Source: Eutrophocola sp049446715
Lineage (GTDB): Bacteria; Pseudomonadota; Gammaproteobacteria; Pseudomonadales; Pseudohongiellaceae
Reading direction: 5' to 3'
DNA length: 64,000 nt
NCBI GenBank assembly: GCA_049446715.1
Contig: JBMTQX010000006.1
Location: forward strand, 24,332 to 88,331
Shown: positions 35,985-44,540 of the stretch, piece by piece
How positions within the stretch are numbered: the first letter of the stretch is position 1
Layout of the letters: every line of letters begins with the position of its first letter
Notes under the pieces: model-generated
Told to the model about the DNA's origin: nothing
Database searches by the model: none
The model's input: only the letters and a program-made list of their open reading frames with translations
Made by a program: the position numbers and the translations under genes

Positions 35985-37340
35985 CTACCTGATTTTGCCG
36001 GCCCAGTCCCGTGCCCGGGGCAGCAGGTCGCGTTCATCCATATGTACGAGACGACCCTGTTCCAGGCTCAATTTGCCGTTTACCCAGACGTGGGAAACCT
36101 GGTTGCCCTGGGCACTGTACACAAGCGTGGATACCGGGTCGAACACAGGCTGGCAATTCAGTGTGTCCAGATCGACAGCCACGCAATCGGCCAGCCTGCC
36201 GGGGGCCAACATCCCCAGCTGGTCGCCGCGACCGAGCGCCTGGGCACCGTTGACCGTGGCCATGGCCAGCACATCCCAGGCTGAGGTAGCGGCGGCATTA
36301 TCACTGCCGGCCTTGCCGAAAAGTGCCGCCATCCGCATTTCGTTGATCATGTTGAGCTCATTGTTTGACGCGGCACTGTCGGTGCCCAGCACCAGGTTGA
36401 TGCCGGCATCAAGAATGGCCTGGGTGCGACACAGGCCGCTGGCGAGATTGGCATTGGAAGCGGGACAGTGCACGATCGTAACGCCGGCGTCGGCCAGCAG
36501 GGTGATTTCATCATCTAACAGCTGGGTGACATGGACACACTGCAGGAGTTGCGACAACAGACCCAGTGCTTCCAGGCGCGCCAGTGGCCGTTGTCCAGTG
36601 TTTTTGATGGCTTCGGCAATCTCGCGGGCATTTTCATGCAGGTGAATGTGAATGGGGATTTCCAGTTCATTGGCGAGCGTGGATATTTTCTGCAGGGGAG
36701 CATCGGAGACGGTGTAAGGGGCATGGGGGCCAAAGGCCACCTGGACATGTTCGCTGTTTTTGTAGCGATCGTTCAAATCGGTGGTTTTGTGAATGTATTC
36801 CTCGGCATCCCGGGCATATACCGTCGGGAAGTCCAGGATCGGCGCTGCCAGCTGGACGCGAATGTTGGCCTCCAGCGCGACTTTTGCCACTTCTTCAGGA
36901 AAGAAGTACATGTCGGTAAAGGCGGTAGTCCCACTGCGCAGCATTTCGGCTATGGCCAGGGCGGCGCCATCGCGAACAAACTCCTCGCTCACCCACTTGC
37001 TTTCGGCCGGCCAGATTTTTTCTTCCAGCCACGGTTGCAGGGGCATGTCATCGGCAAAACCGCGAAAGAGCGTCATGGGGGAATGCCCATGAGCGTTGAT
37101 CAGGCCCGGAATCAAAACGTGGTTGTCGAGGCTGATTTCCTCGCTGGCCTGGCAGGCATTTTTCAGGGTTTCTGTCGGGCCAACCGCCACGATTTCAGCA
37201 TCCTTGATGGCCAAGCTATGGCCGGTCAGAACCAGGCCTTTTTCAGTCATCGGAACCAGCCACCGGGGATGGATGAGAGTGTCCGCGGAAAAGGCCTCGG
37301 ACGCGTGAACTGGTGATGACATAATTATCTGATTTTCCAT
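35985..37340 (-). CDS. mtaD: Methylthioadenosine/S-adenosylhomocysteine deaminase family amidohydrolase
   Basis: 451 residues of the TRZ/ATZ amidohydrolase family. Metal motif PGLINAHGHSPMTLFRGFAD, then FGPHAPYTVSD, HIHLHENAREI, and the Asp in LGTDSAASNNELNM. Likely deaminates 5'-methylthioadenosine or S-adenosylhomocysteine. It is divergent from gyrA. In Pseudomonas, mtnA lies between it and gyrA; it is absent here. Confidence 0.88.
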   Translation of the reverse strand: MENQIIMSSPVHASEAFSADTLIHPRWLVPMTEKGLVLTGHSLAIKDAEIVAVGPTETLKNACQASEEISLDNHVLIPGLINAHGHSPMTLFRGFADDMPLQPWLEEKIWPAESKWVSEEFVRDGAALAIAEMLRSGTTAFTDMYFFPEEVAKVALEANIRVQLAAPILDFPTVYARDAEEYIHKTTDLNDRYKNSEHVQVAFGPHAPYTVSDAPLQKISTLANELEIPIHIHLHENAREIAEAIKNTGQRPLARLEALGLLSQLLQCVHVTQLLDDEITLLADAGVTIVHCPASNANLASGLCRTQAILDAGINLVLGTDSAASNNELNMINEMRMAALFGKAGSDNAAATSAWDVLAMATVNGAQALGRGDQLGMLAPGRLADCVAVDLDTLNCQPVFDPVSTLVYSAQGNQVSHVWVNGKLSLEQGRLVHMDERDLLPRARDWAGKIR

Positions 37341-37912
37341 GCTTTATTGGCAGTGCGGCGAGTATACCGATTCTTGCCGAAAACGGGTAGTTTTGCTGTT
37401 ATTTCGCGGTGTTTTTTGGTAGAATTTTTGCCCATTATCGAGGCCTAAAAAACAGGATAAAAGCATTCAGATTTTGGCGAAAAATACGGGCAAATTCTCG
37501 GTGATTTCATCACGCAGATTATTGCTTGAAAATCCATTTTCATCAGGGTTTAGCTGCCGGAAAATGGAGAGCAATACCTGCCACCATCAGGAAAGTTTTC
37601 TGACCCTTGTCAAAAACACAGCGCTACCCGGTAAGAAAGACTGGGACAAAGACTGGGTCAAAGACTGGATTCAAAACAGTGTGAAAGCTTTTACGAAAGC
37701 ACCCGTTTTGCCATACGTCACGCGGAACACTGCAGATTCCCAAGGCCTGTTGTCTCGACGCTTTGCCGGCTTCTCAACAACGCAATATCCAGCCAGTACC
37801 TCAATGTGCATATTGTGCCGCCCCTCTGACCCATACGTCATGTCGTGGCCAGGGGTGTCTGGTGCGGTTCAGCACGACAGTTTGACCAGGCAGTAACCAG
37901 GACCAACAACCT
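37341..37912. other. Intergenic region between mtaD and gyrA
   Basis: A 572-nt gap expected to hold the gyrA promoter; AT-rich at 37380-37460 with a TAGAAT -10-like element near 37423. An open frame of 140 codons (37474-37896) has no recognisable similarity and unlikely composition, so it is not called. A triple 12-bp repeat lies within it. Confidence 0.5.
37636..37671 (+). repeat. Triple 12-bp tandem repeat upstream of gyrA
   Basis: Three adjacent units AAAGACTGGGAC, AAAGACTGGGTC and AAAGACTGGATT. Possibly a regulatory repeat or simple tandem expansion. Confidence 0.7.
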
Positions 37913-40516
37913 ATGACAGACCAGCAGGAACCGATACAGACAGTCGCCATTGAAAGCGAGATGAGGCAGTCTTATCTCGATTACGCCATGAGCGTGATCG
38001 TGGGCAGGGCCTTGCCTGATGTACGCGACGGGCTGAAACCGGTGCATCGCCGTGTACTGTTTGCCATGAGTGAGCTGTCCAACGACTGGAACAAGCCTTA
38101 CAAGAAATCCGCCCGTGTGGTCGGTGACGTGATCGGTAAGTATCACCCCCACGGTGACTCGGCGGTCTATGAAACTATCGTACGTATGGCGCAGGATTTT
38201 TCCATGCGCTATACCCTGGTGGACGGGCAGGGCAACTTTGGTTCTGTCGACGGCGATTCTGCCGCCGCGATGCGTTACACCGAAATCCGCATGGACAAGA
38301 TTGCCCATGAGTTGCTGGCAGACCTGGACAAGGAAACTGTCGATTTTTCTGAAAACTATGATGGCACGGAACAGATTCCGGATGTGCTGCCCACCCGGGT
38401 GCCGAACCTGCTGGTCAATGGCTCCTCGGGTATCGCCGTGGGCATGGCGACCAACATTCCACCGCATAACCTTGGTGAAGTGATTGATGGCACCATCGCC
38501 CTGATGGCCAATCCCGACCTGGAGATCGATGATCTTATGGAGTACATCCAGGGCCCGGATTTTCCGACAGCGGCACAGATCAGTGGTCGCGCCGGTATCG
38601 TCCTCGCTTACCGCACTGGTCGCGGCAAGATCTACATACGTGCCCGTGCCGACGTCGAGCAGAACGAAAAGACCGGTCGCCAGAGTATCGTGGTCACCGA
38701 AATTCCCTACCAGCTCAACAAGGCGCGCCTTATCGAGCGTATTGCCGAACTGGTCAAGGAAAAAAAGCTTGAAGGCATTTCCGAGTTGCGTGACGAGTCC
38801 GATAAGGACGGCATGCGCATCGTGATTGAGCTGCGCAAGGGTGAAGTGCCCGACGTGGTCCTGAACAATCTGTATGCCCAGACCTCCATGCAGATGGTGT
38901 TCGGCATCAACATGGTTGCCCTGGTCGATGGCGAACCGAAAACTCTCAATCTCAAGGAAATGCTGCAGGCCTTTATTCGCCATCGTCGCGAAGTGGTCAC
39001 CCGTCGTACCAAGTACCTGCTGCGGAAGGCCCGTGAAAGAGGGCATATCCTGGAAGGGCTCGCGGTGGCGCTGGGCAATATCGATGAGGTGATCGAGCTC
39101 ATCAAGTCATCCCCGAGTTCCGCCGAGGCCAAGGAAAAACTGCTGGCCAAAACCTGGGTGTCAACAGGGGTGGAAGCCATGCTGGCGGATGCCGGCCCCG
39201 ATGCCTGTCGTCCCGACGAGCTGCCCGAGGAAATGGGGCTGCATGATGGTCACTACAAGCTGTCACCGGAGCAGGCCCAGGCCATTCTGGAATTGCGTCT
39301 GCATCGCCTGACCGGTCTGGAGCAGGAAAAACTGATCAGTGACTATGCTGACCTGATTAAGCAGATTGGTGAATACCTGGAAATTCTCGGCAACACCGAG
39401 CGCCTGATGACCGTGATCCGGGAAGAACTGGAAGCCATCCGCGAGGAATACAACGACGAGCGCCGCACCGAGATTACGGCTTCCAGCCATGATCTTACCG
39501 TTGAAGACCTGATCACCGAAGAAGATCGTGTAGTCACTATCTCCAAGGGCGGCTATGCCAAGAGCCAGCCACTCACGGACTACCAGGCCCAGCGCCGTGG
39601 CGGCATGGGCAAGGCGGCTGCCTCGGTCAAGGAAGAGGATTTTGTCGAGCATCTGCTGGTGGCCAGCAGTCACGACACCCTGTTGTGTTTCACCAGTGCC
39701 GGCAAGGTATTCTGGTTGAAGGTCTACCAGATTCCACTGGCTTCGCGAACGTCCCGCGGCAAACCTATTGTCAATATCCTGCCACTGGATGAAGGGGAGA
39801 GCATTACCAGCATGTTGCCTCTGCGTGAATATGAAGAGGGCAAGTTCATCTTCATGGCCACGACCAGTGGTACCGTGAAAAAAGTCCCGTTGCAGGCCTT
39901 TTCACGCCAGCGCAGTGTGGGCCTGATAGCCATCGAACTGGCAGAAGGGGATGTCCTCGTGAAAACTGCCATTACCGACGGCACCCAGGATGTGATGCTG
40001 TACTCCAGCTCAGGCAAGGTGGTGCGCTTCAAGGAAAGCGATGTGCGTGCCATGGGCCGCACCGCGCGTGGTGTCCGTGGTATTCGTCTGGAAGGCAATC
40101 ACCACATGGTCGACATGATCATTCCGCAGCCAGAGGGCCAGATCCTGGCCGTGAGCGAGAATGGTTATGGCAAACGGACAGTGGTTGAGGAATTCCCGGT
40201 CAAAGGCCGTGGTGGTAAAGGAGTTATTGGCATTCAGGCCAGTACCCGCAACGGTGCCATCATAGGCGCAGTGCAGGTTTTTGCCGGTGATGAAATCATG
40301 CTGATTAGCGACAAGGGCACGCTGGTGCGGACCCGCAGTGAGGAAATCTCTTCCCAGGGCAGAGCCACCCAGGGGGTGCGCTTGATCAAGCTCAAGGTAG
40401 GCGAATCGCTGGTAGGCGTCGCCCGGGTTGAAGAGCCTGAGGTAGATCCCGATGCGGTCACCAGTGAGGTTGACACACAGGACGACGGTGAACAGGATAT
40501 GCCGTCGACCGAGTGA
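37913..40516 (+). CDS. gyrA: DNA gyrase subunit A
   Basis: 867 residues. Catalytic Tyr in AAAMRYTEIRMDKIAHELLA; quinolone-determining region HPHGDSAVYETIVRMAQ retains Ser at the E. coli 83 equivalent and has Glu at the 87 equivalent, a common natural residue. The GyrA box is QRRGGMGK in the C-terminal pinwheel domain, with an acidic tail. Introduces negative supercoils with GyrB. Its TGA overlaps the pheA ATG by one base. Confidence 0.97.
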   Translation: MTDQQEPIQTVAIESEMRQSYLDYAMSVIVGRALPDVRDGLKPVHRRVLFAMSELSNDWNKPYKKSARVVGDVIGKYHPHGDSAVYETIVRMAQDFSMRYTLVDGQGNFGSVDGDSAAAMRYTEIRMDKIAHELLADLDKETVDFSENYDGTEQIPDVLPTRVPNLLVNGSSGIAVGMATNIPPHNLGEVIDGTIALMANPDLEIDDLMEYIQGPDFPTAAQISGRAGIVLAYRTGRGKIYIRARADVEQNEKTGRQSIVVTEIPYQLNKARLIERIAELVKEKKLEGISELRDESDKDGMRIVIELRKGEVPDVVLNNLYAQTSMQMVFGINMVALVDGEPKTLNLKEMLQAFIRHRREVVTRRTKYLLRKARERGHILEGLAVALGNIDEVIELIKSSPSSAEAKEKLLAKTWVSTGVEAMLADAGPDACRPDELPEEMGLHDGHYKLSPEQAQAILELRLHRLTGLEQEKLISDYADLIKQIGEYLEILGNTERLMTVIREELEAIREEYNDERRTEITASSHDLTVEDLITEEDRVVTISKGGYAKSQPLTDYQAQRRGGMGKAAASVKEEDFVEHLLVASSHDTLLCFTSAGKVFWLKVYQIPLASRTSRGKPIVNILPLDEGESITSMLPLREYEEGKFIFMATTSGTVKKVPLQAFSRQRSVGLIAIELAEGDVLVKTAITDGTQDVMLYSSSGKVVRFKESDVRAMGRTARGVRGIRLEGNHHMVDMIIPQPEGQILAVSENGYGKRTVVEEFPVKGRGGKGVIGIQASTRNGAIIGAVQVFAGDEIMLISDKGTLVRTRSEEISSQGRATQGVRLIKLKVGESLVGVARVEEPEVDPDAVTSEVDTQDDGEQDMPSTE

Positions 40517-41358
40517 TGACGCAGATCCGCCCGGAAGACCGGGTCGCCTATCTTGGCCCTGAAGGAACCTATTCCCATGCTGCCATGCTGAAGTATTTCG
40601 GCAGCAGCCAGGTTGCCGTGCCGGTTGATGAAATTCCCAATGTCTTTCAGAGCGTGGCTTCAGGTGACTGTGTCTATGGGCTGGTGCCGGTGGAAAATTC
40701 CAGTGAAGGCTCGGTGACCCAGACTCTCGACTGCTTTGGCCAATATTCATTGCAGATCGTGGGTGAAGTCATGCTGCGAATTGAACACTGCCTGCTGGCC
40801 AGTAAAGCGACACAGGCTTCTGGCATTTTCCGCATCGTTTCCCACCAGCAGTCGCTGGGCCAGTGCCGGCACTGGCTGGCAAGCCACTATCCTGATGTCG
40901 ACAAAATTTCCCTGTTCAGTAATGCCGAAGCGGCACGCTCTGCCGCAAACCAGCCAGGTATTGCCGCCATTGCCGGTCGTTCAGCCGCGGCGATCTACGG
41001 GTTGGATATCCTTGAGGAAAATATCGAGGATGTACACGACAATACCACCCGTTTTGCGGTGCTTTGCCAGGATCATGTCCCGGTCCCAACCGGCAAGGAC
41101 AAATCCTCCCTGATTCTGGCTATTCGCAATGAACCCGGCGCGCTGTTTGACGCCCTGGAAGCATTTAAGATTCATGCCGTCAACCTGATCAAGCTGGAGT
41201 CGCGACCGTCACGCAAGGAAGCCTGGTCCTATTCATTCTTTGTTGATATTGACGGCCATCGGGATGATGCCAATATTCGCGCCGCCCTGGCCGAAGTGGA
41301 CAAGCATGTACTTGAGTGTCGCGTGCTGGGATCCTATCCGGCCGCCCGCACCGAGTAA
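40516..41358 (+). CDS. pheA: Prephenate dehydratase, lacking the chorismate mutase domain
   Basis: 280 residues. Prephenate dehydratase domain with VAYLGPEGTYSHAAML, VPVENSSEGSV and the TRF motif in NTTRFAVLCQD, then an ACT regulatory domain (SLILAIRNEPGALFDALEAF, with the Phe-binding ESRP in KLESRPSRKEAWSY). The usual gammaproteobacterial P-protein has an N-terminal chorismate mutase domain of about 90 residues. Here the dehydratase begins at once, one base into the gyrA stop. Makes phenylpyruvate for phenylalanine. Confidence 0.93.
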   Translation: MTQIRPEDRVAYLGPEGTYSHAAMLKYFGSSQVAVPVDEIPNVFQSVASGDCVYGLVPVENSSEGSVTQTLDCFGQYSLQIVGEVMLRIEHCLLASKATQASGIFRIVSHQQSLGQCRHWLASHYPDVDKISLFSNAEAARSAANQPGIAAIAGRSAAAIYGLDILEENIEDVHDNTTRFAVLCQDHVPVPTGKDKSSLILAIRNEPGALFDALEAFKIHAVNLIKLESRPSRKEAWSYSFFVDIDGHRDDANIRAALAEVDKHVLECRVLGSYPAARTE

Positions 41359-41372
41359 CAGGTAAAGCGCAC

Positions 41373-42275
41373 GTGAATCATCAGCTTTCCGGCAAAAAAC
41401 TCGTCATCATCGGCCCAGGTCTTATCGGGGGTTCCGTAGCTCGCGGTATTACCCGGGCAATTCCCGACTGCGACATTGTGGTGGTGGGACGCCAGCAAAC
41501 GGTGCTTGAGCAGATAGTGGCAGATGGTAACGCCGGTGGCTGGTCCACCGATGTCGGGCTGGCCTGCCGTGATGCAGATCTTGTCCTGGTCTCCGTACCC
41601 AGCCTGACAGTTGAGGCTGTGCTGCGGGAAATTGGCAGCACAGCTGCAGTTGTCACGGATGCTGCCAGCGTCAAAGGCGAGATCATACAGGCTGCCCGAC
41701 GTGTCTACGGTGAAGTGCCGGCTAATTTTGTGCCGGGTCATCCCATTTCCGGTTCCGAGCACAGTGGCTACGAGGCGTCATTTGCAGAATTGTTTCAGAA
41801 CAAGAAAACCATTCTGACGCCATTGGACAATACCGATGCCCATGCCGTGGCCCTGGTCACGGCGCTCTGGGAAAGTCTCGGATCAGAGGTGCTGACCATG
41901 ACGGTGCCGCACCATGATGCTGTACTGGCAGCCACCAGTCATTTACCACACCTGCTGGCCTTTGCCCTCGTGGATACGCTCTCAAAGAAGGGCACCAGTG
42001 AAGAGATTTTCCGCTATGCTGCAGGCGGTTTCCGCGACTTTACCCGGATTGCCTCCAGTGATCCCCAGATGTGGCATGACATCTTCATGACCAACGGTGA
42101 AGCCACGGTGGCTGTGATGGATGAGTATATTGAAGACCTGTACCGGCTTCGCAGGGTTATTCTGGACAGGAATTCGGATGAACTGATGACGACTTTTTCC
42201 CGCGCCAAAAAATCCCGGGACCGATTTCTCGAATACCTGGCAGCCATTGATCTGTCGCAAACTAGGTCGCACTGA
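41373..42275 (+). CDS. tyrA: Prephenate dehydrogenase TyrA
   Basis: 300 residues from a GTG at 41373; an earlier in-frame start at 41316 lies inside pheA. NAD-binding site KLVIIGPGLIGGSVARGI, FVPGHPISGSEHSGYEAS and HLPHLLAFALVDTL are hallmark TyrA motifs. Converts prephenate to 4-hydroxyphenylpyruvate. It is separate from aroA, unlike the TyrA-AroA fusion of Pseudomonas, and hisC is missing between it and pheA. Confidence 0.93.
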   Translation: MNHQLSGKKLVIIGPGLIGGSVARGITRAIPDCDIVVVGRQQTVLEQIVADGNAGGWSTDVGLACRDADLVLVSVPSLTVEAVLREIGSTAAVVTDAASVKGEIIQAARRVYGEVPANFVPGHPISGSEHSGYEASFAELFQNKKTILTPLDNTDAHAVALVTALWESLGSEVLTMTVPHHDAVLAATSHLPHLLAFALVDTLSKKGTSEEIFRYAAGGFRDFTRIASSDPQMWHDIFMTNGEATVAVMDEYIEDLYRLRRVILDRNSDELMTTFSRAKKSRDRFLEYLAAIDLSQTRSH

Positions 42276-42316
42276 CCCCGCCAACAACCTCATGGATTCA
42301 ACTACTAGTACCTGTT

Positions 42317-43639
42317 ATGTCTGATCTCGTTTTTACCGTCCAGCCTGGAGGCCACCTAAGTGGTGATTTCCGGGTCCCTGGTGACAAATCCATTTCCCAC
42401 CGCTCCATCATGCTGGGCGCCATTGCTGAAGGGGAGACCACGGTTGAGGGTTTTCTCGAGGGTGAGGACAGCCTGGCAACGCTACAGGCGTTCCGTGACA
42501 TGGGCGTCGACATTGGCGATGTCGTCCAGGGCAAGACCCGCATCCGTGGCGTTGGCTTGCACGGACTGTCAGCCCCGGCCGCCCCTCTGTACCTGGGTAA
42601 TTCAGGCACCTCAATGCGCTTGTTGTGCGGTTTGCTGGCAGCGCAGTCCTTTTCCAGTACCCTGACCGGGGACAAGTCGCTGTCCGGCAGGCCCATGCGC
42701 CGTGTCGCAGATCCGCTCATCAACATGGGCGCCAGGATCACCCTGCGTGAAGGCGGTGTCGCACCAATCGAGATTGCGCCTGGCAAACTCCACCCCATTG
42801 TGTTCGACATGCCGGTGGCCAGTGCTCAGATCAAGTCCTGCCTGATTCTGGCGTCCCTGTATACCGATCCCGCCGATGGTAGTACCGTGATCCAGGAACC
42901 TGCGCCATGTCGCGATCACACGGAACGCATGTTGCGCGGATTTGGCTACCCTGTCACCACGGAGGGTGCACGTATCAGTGTCAGTGGCGGTGGCAAACTG
43001 ACCGGCTGTCATATTGATGTGCCGGCAGACATCAGTTCAGCGGCTTTCTTTCTTGTGGGGGCCTCCATTGCCAAAGGCTCCGATATTCTGCTGCGCCATG
43101 TCGGCATCAATTCGACCCGAACGGGGGTAATCAATATCCTTCTGGCCATGGGGGCCGACATCACCCTGGAAAACTCCTGCGAAGCCGGTGGCGAGCCCGT
43201 CGCCGATATCCGGGTCAGGTACGCGCCGCTCAAGGGCATCAATATCCCCCTGGAACAGGTGCCTTTGGCCATCGACGAATTTCCGGCCTTGTTCATTGCC
43301 GCGGCCTGTGCGGAAGGCACGACAGTGCTGAGCGGCGCTGAGGAATTGCGCGTCAAGGAAAGTGACCGGATCCAGGTCATGGCTGACGGCCTGGCGACAC
43401 TGGGCGTTGATCATGCGGTGAAACCGGATGGTATTGTCATCCACGGCGGGGACGGTTTTGGCGGTGGGGAGATCAACAGTCACGGCGACCATCGCATTGC
43501 CATGGCTTTTACCATAGCTGCACTGCGGGCCAGGAGCGACCTTGTCATCCACGATTGCCACAACGTGGCGACGTCCTTTCCGGGCTTCTGTGAACTGGCC
43601 AGCCAGGTCGGTGTCACCCTGAAAACCGACGAGCACTAG
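42317..43639 (+). CDS. aroA: 5-enolpyruvylshikimate-3-phosphate synthase
   Basis: 440 residues. FRVPGDKSISHRSIMLGAIA at the N-terminus, GNSGTSMRLLCGLLAAQ, SGRPMRRVADPL, ELRVKESDRIQVMADGL and HGDHRIAMAFTIA. The early PGDKSISHRS and EGEDSLATL blocks resemble class II enzymes more than the E. coli class I form (judged by eye). Sixth step of the shikimate pathway. Confidence 0.95.
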   Translation: MSDLVFTVQPGGHLSGDFRVPGDKSISHRSIMLGAIAEGETTVEGFLEGEDSLATLQAFRDMGVDIGDVVQGKTRIRGVGLHGLSAPAAPLYLGNSGTSMRLLCGLLAAQSFSSTLTGDKSLSGRPMRRVADPLINMGARITLREGGVAPIEIAPGKLHPIVFDMPVASAQIKSCLILASLYTDPADGSTVIQEPAPCRDHTERMLRGFGYPVTTEGARISVSGGGKLTGCHIDVPADISSAAFFLVGASIAKGSDILLRHVGINSTRTGVINILLAMGADITLENSCEAGGEPVADIRVRYAPLKGINIPLEQVPLAIDEFPALFIAAACAEGTTVLSGAEELRVKESDRIQVMADGLATLGVDHAVKPDGIVIHGGDGFGGGEINSHGDHRIAMAFTIAALRARSDLVIHDCHNVATSFPGFCELASQVGVTLKTDEH

Positions 43640-43643
43640 GCAC

Positions 43644-44342
43644 ATGGCGCAGTCCAGCAATGTGCCGGTAATCACCATTGACGGACCCAGTGGCACCGGC
43701 AAGGGGACTATCAGCCAGTTGGTGGCCGATCACCTGGGCTGGCACCTGCTGGACAGTGGGGCACTGTACCGGGTGGTTGCGGCCGGTATTCAGCATAAGG
43801 GTATTTTATCTAACAACATCAATGAGATATGTGACTTTGCCCTGGCCATGACCGTCACATTCTCGAGTGAATTCAAGGGCTCCGTCACCCTTGATGGCGA
43901 GGAAATCTCCGCCCAGGTACGCCTGGAGCAAACCGCTGAAGCGGCCTCACAGGTCGCAGCCATCCCCGAACTACGCCAGGTCCTCCTTCAGCGCCAGATC
44001 GATTTTCGCCAGCCACCGGGTCTGGTAGCGGACGGGCGCGATATGGGGACCGTCGTTTTCCCCACAGCAGGCCTCAAAATCTATCTCACAGCCAGTCCTG
44101 AAGAACGGGCGCATAGGCGATATAACCAGTTGATAAATAAGGGGGTTAGTGTTAATCTGCGCGCCCTTTTGCAGGATATCGCAAGCCGGGATGAGCGGGA
44201 TGCCAACAGGGCAGTTTCTCCTCTCCGTCCGGCCCAGGATGCGCTCGTTATCGATACTACTTCCCTGAGCATCGACGAGGTCTTTGAAAAAGTCTTTGCC
44301 GAAGCCGGAAAACGGTTTCCCGAGACGAACGCCCAGGCCTGA
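43644..44342 (+). CDS. cmk: Cytidylate kinase
   Basis: 232 residues. P-loop VITIDGPSGTGKGTISQLVA, LLDSGALYRVVAAGI, and VADGRDMGTVVFP, the CMP kinase signature. Phosphorylates CMP and dCMP. Begins 4 nt after the aroA stop and precedes rpsA, the standard order. Confidence 0.95.
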   Translation: MAQSSNVPVITIDGPSGTGKGTISQLVADHLGWHLLDSGALYRVVAAGIQHKGILSNNINEICDFALAMTVTFSSEFKGSVTLDGEEISAQVRLEQTAEAASQVAAIPELRQVLLQRQIDFRQPPGLVADGRDMGTVVFPTAGLKIYLTASPEERAHRRYNQLINKGVSVNLRALLQDIASRDERDANRAVSPLRPAQDALVIDTTSLSIDEVFEKVFAEAGKRFPETNAQA

Positions 44343-44540
44343 TTTTCTGTTTCCGGCTCGCTATTCGATGGTCTCGATGGTGGAGGTATGAGAACAGGGC
44401 AGGTCGCGAAAGAACCCCATTCATTCAGGTCCAGCCAGACCGGTTTGAACGGTTAATCTAATCAGACCCGTGCAGGCTGGTGCGCGGCAGACAGCAGCAA
44501 AACCCTATACTCAATTTGGTGCTGTATACAGGAAAACATT

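Noticed and set aside
37474..37896. 140-codon open frame before gyrA
   Set aside because: No family resemblance, unlikely composition, includes the 12-bp repeat and occupies the expected gyrA promoter region.
38150..38200. Possible quinolone-resistance change in gyrA (Glu at the 87 equivalent)
   Set aside because: Ser at the 83 equivalent is intact, and Glu at 87 is a natural residue in many bacteria.
37838..39046. 402-codon minus-strand open frame opposite gyrA
   Set aside because: Shadow of gyrA in a GC-rich region; no recognisable domain.
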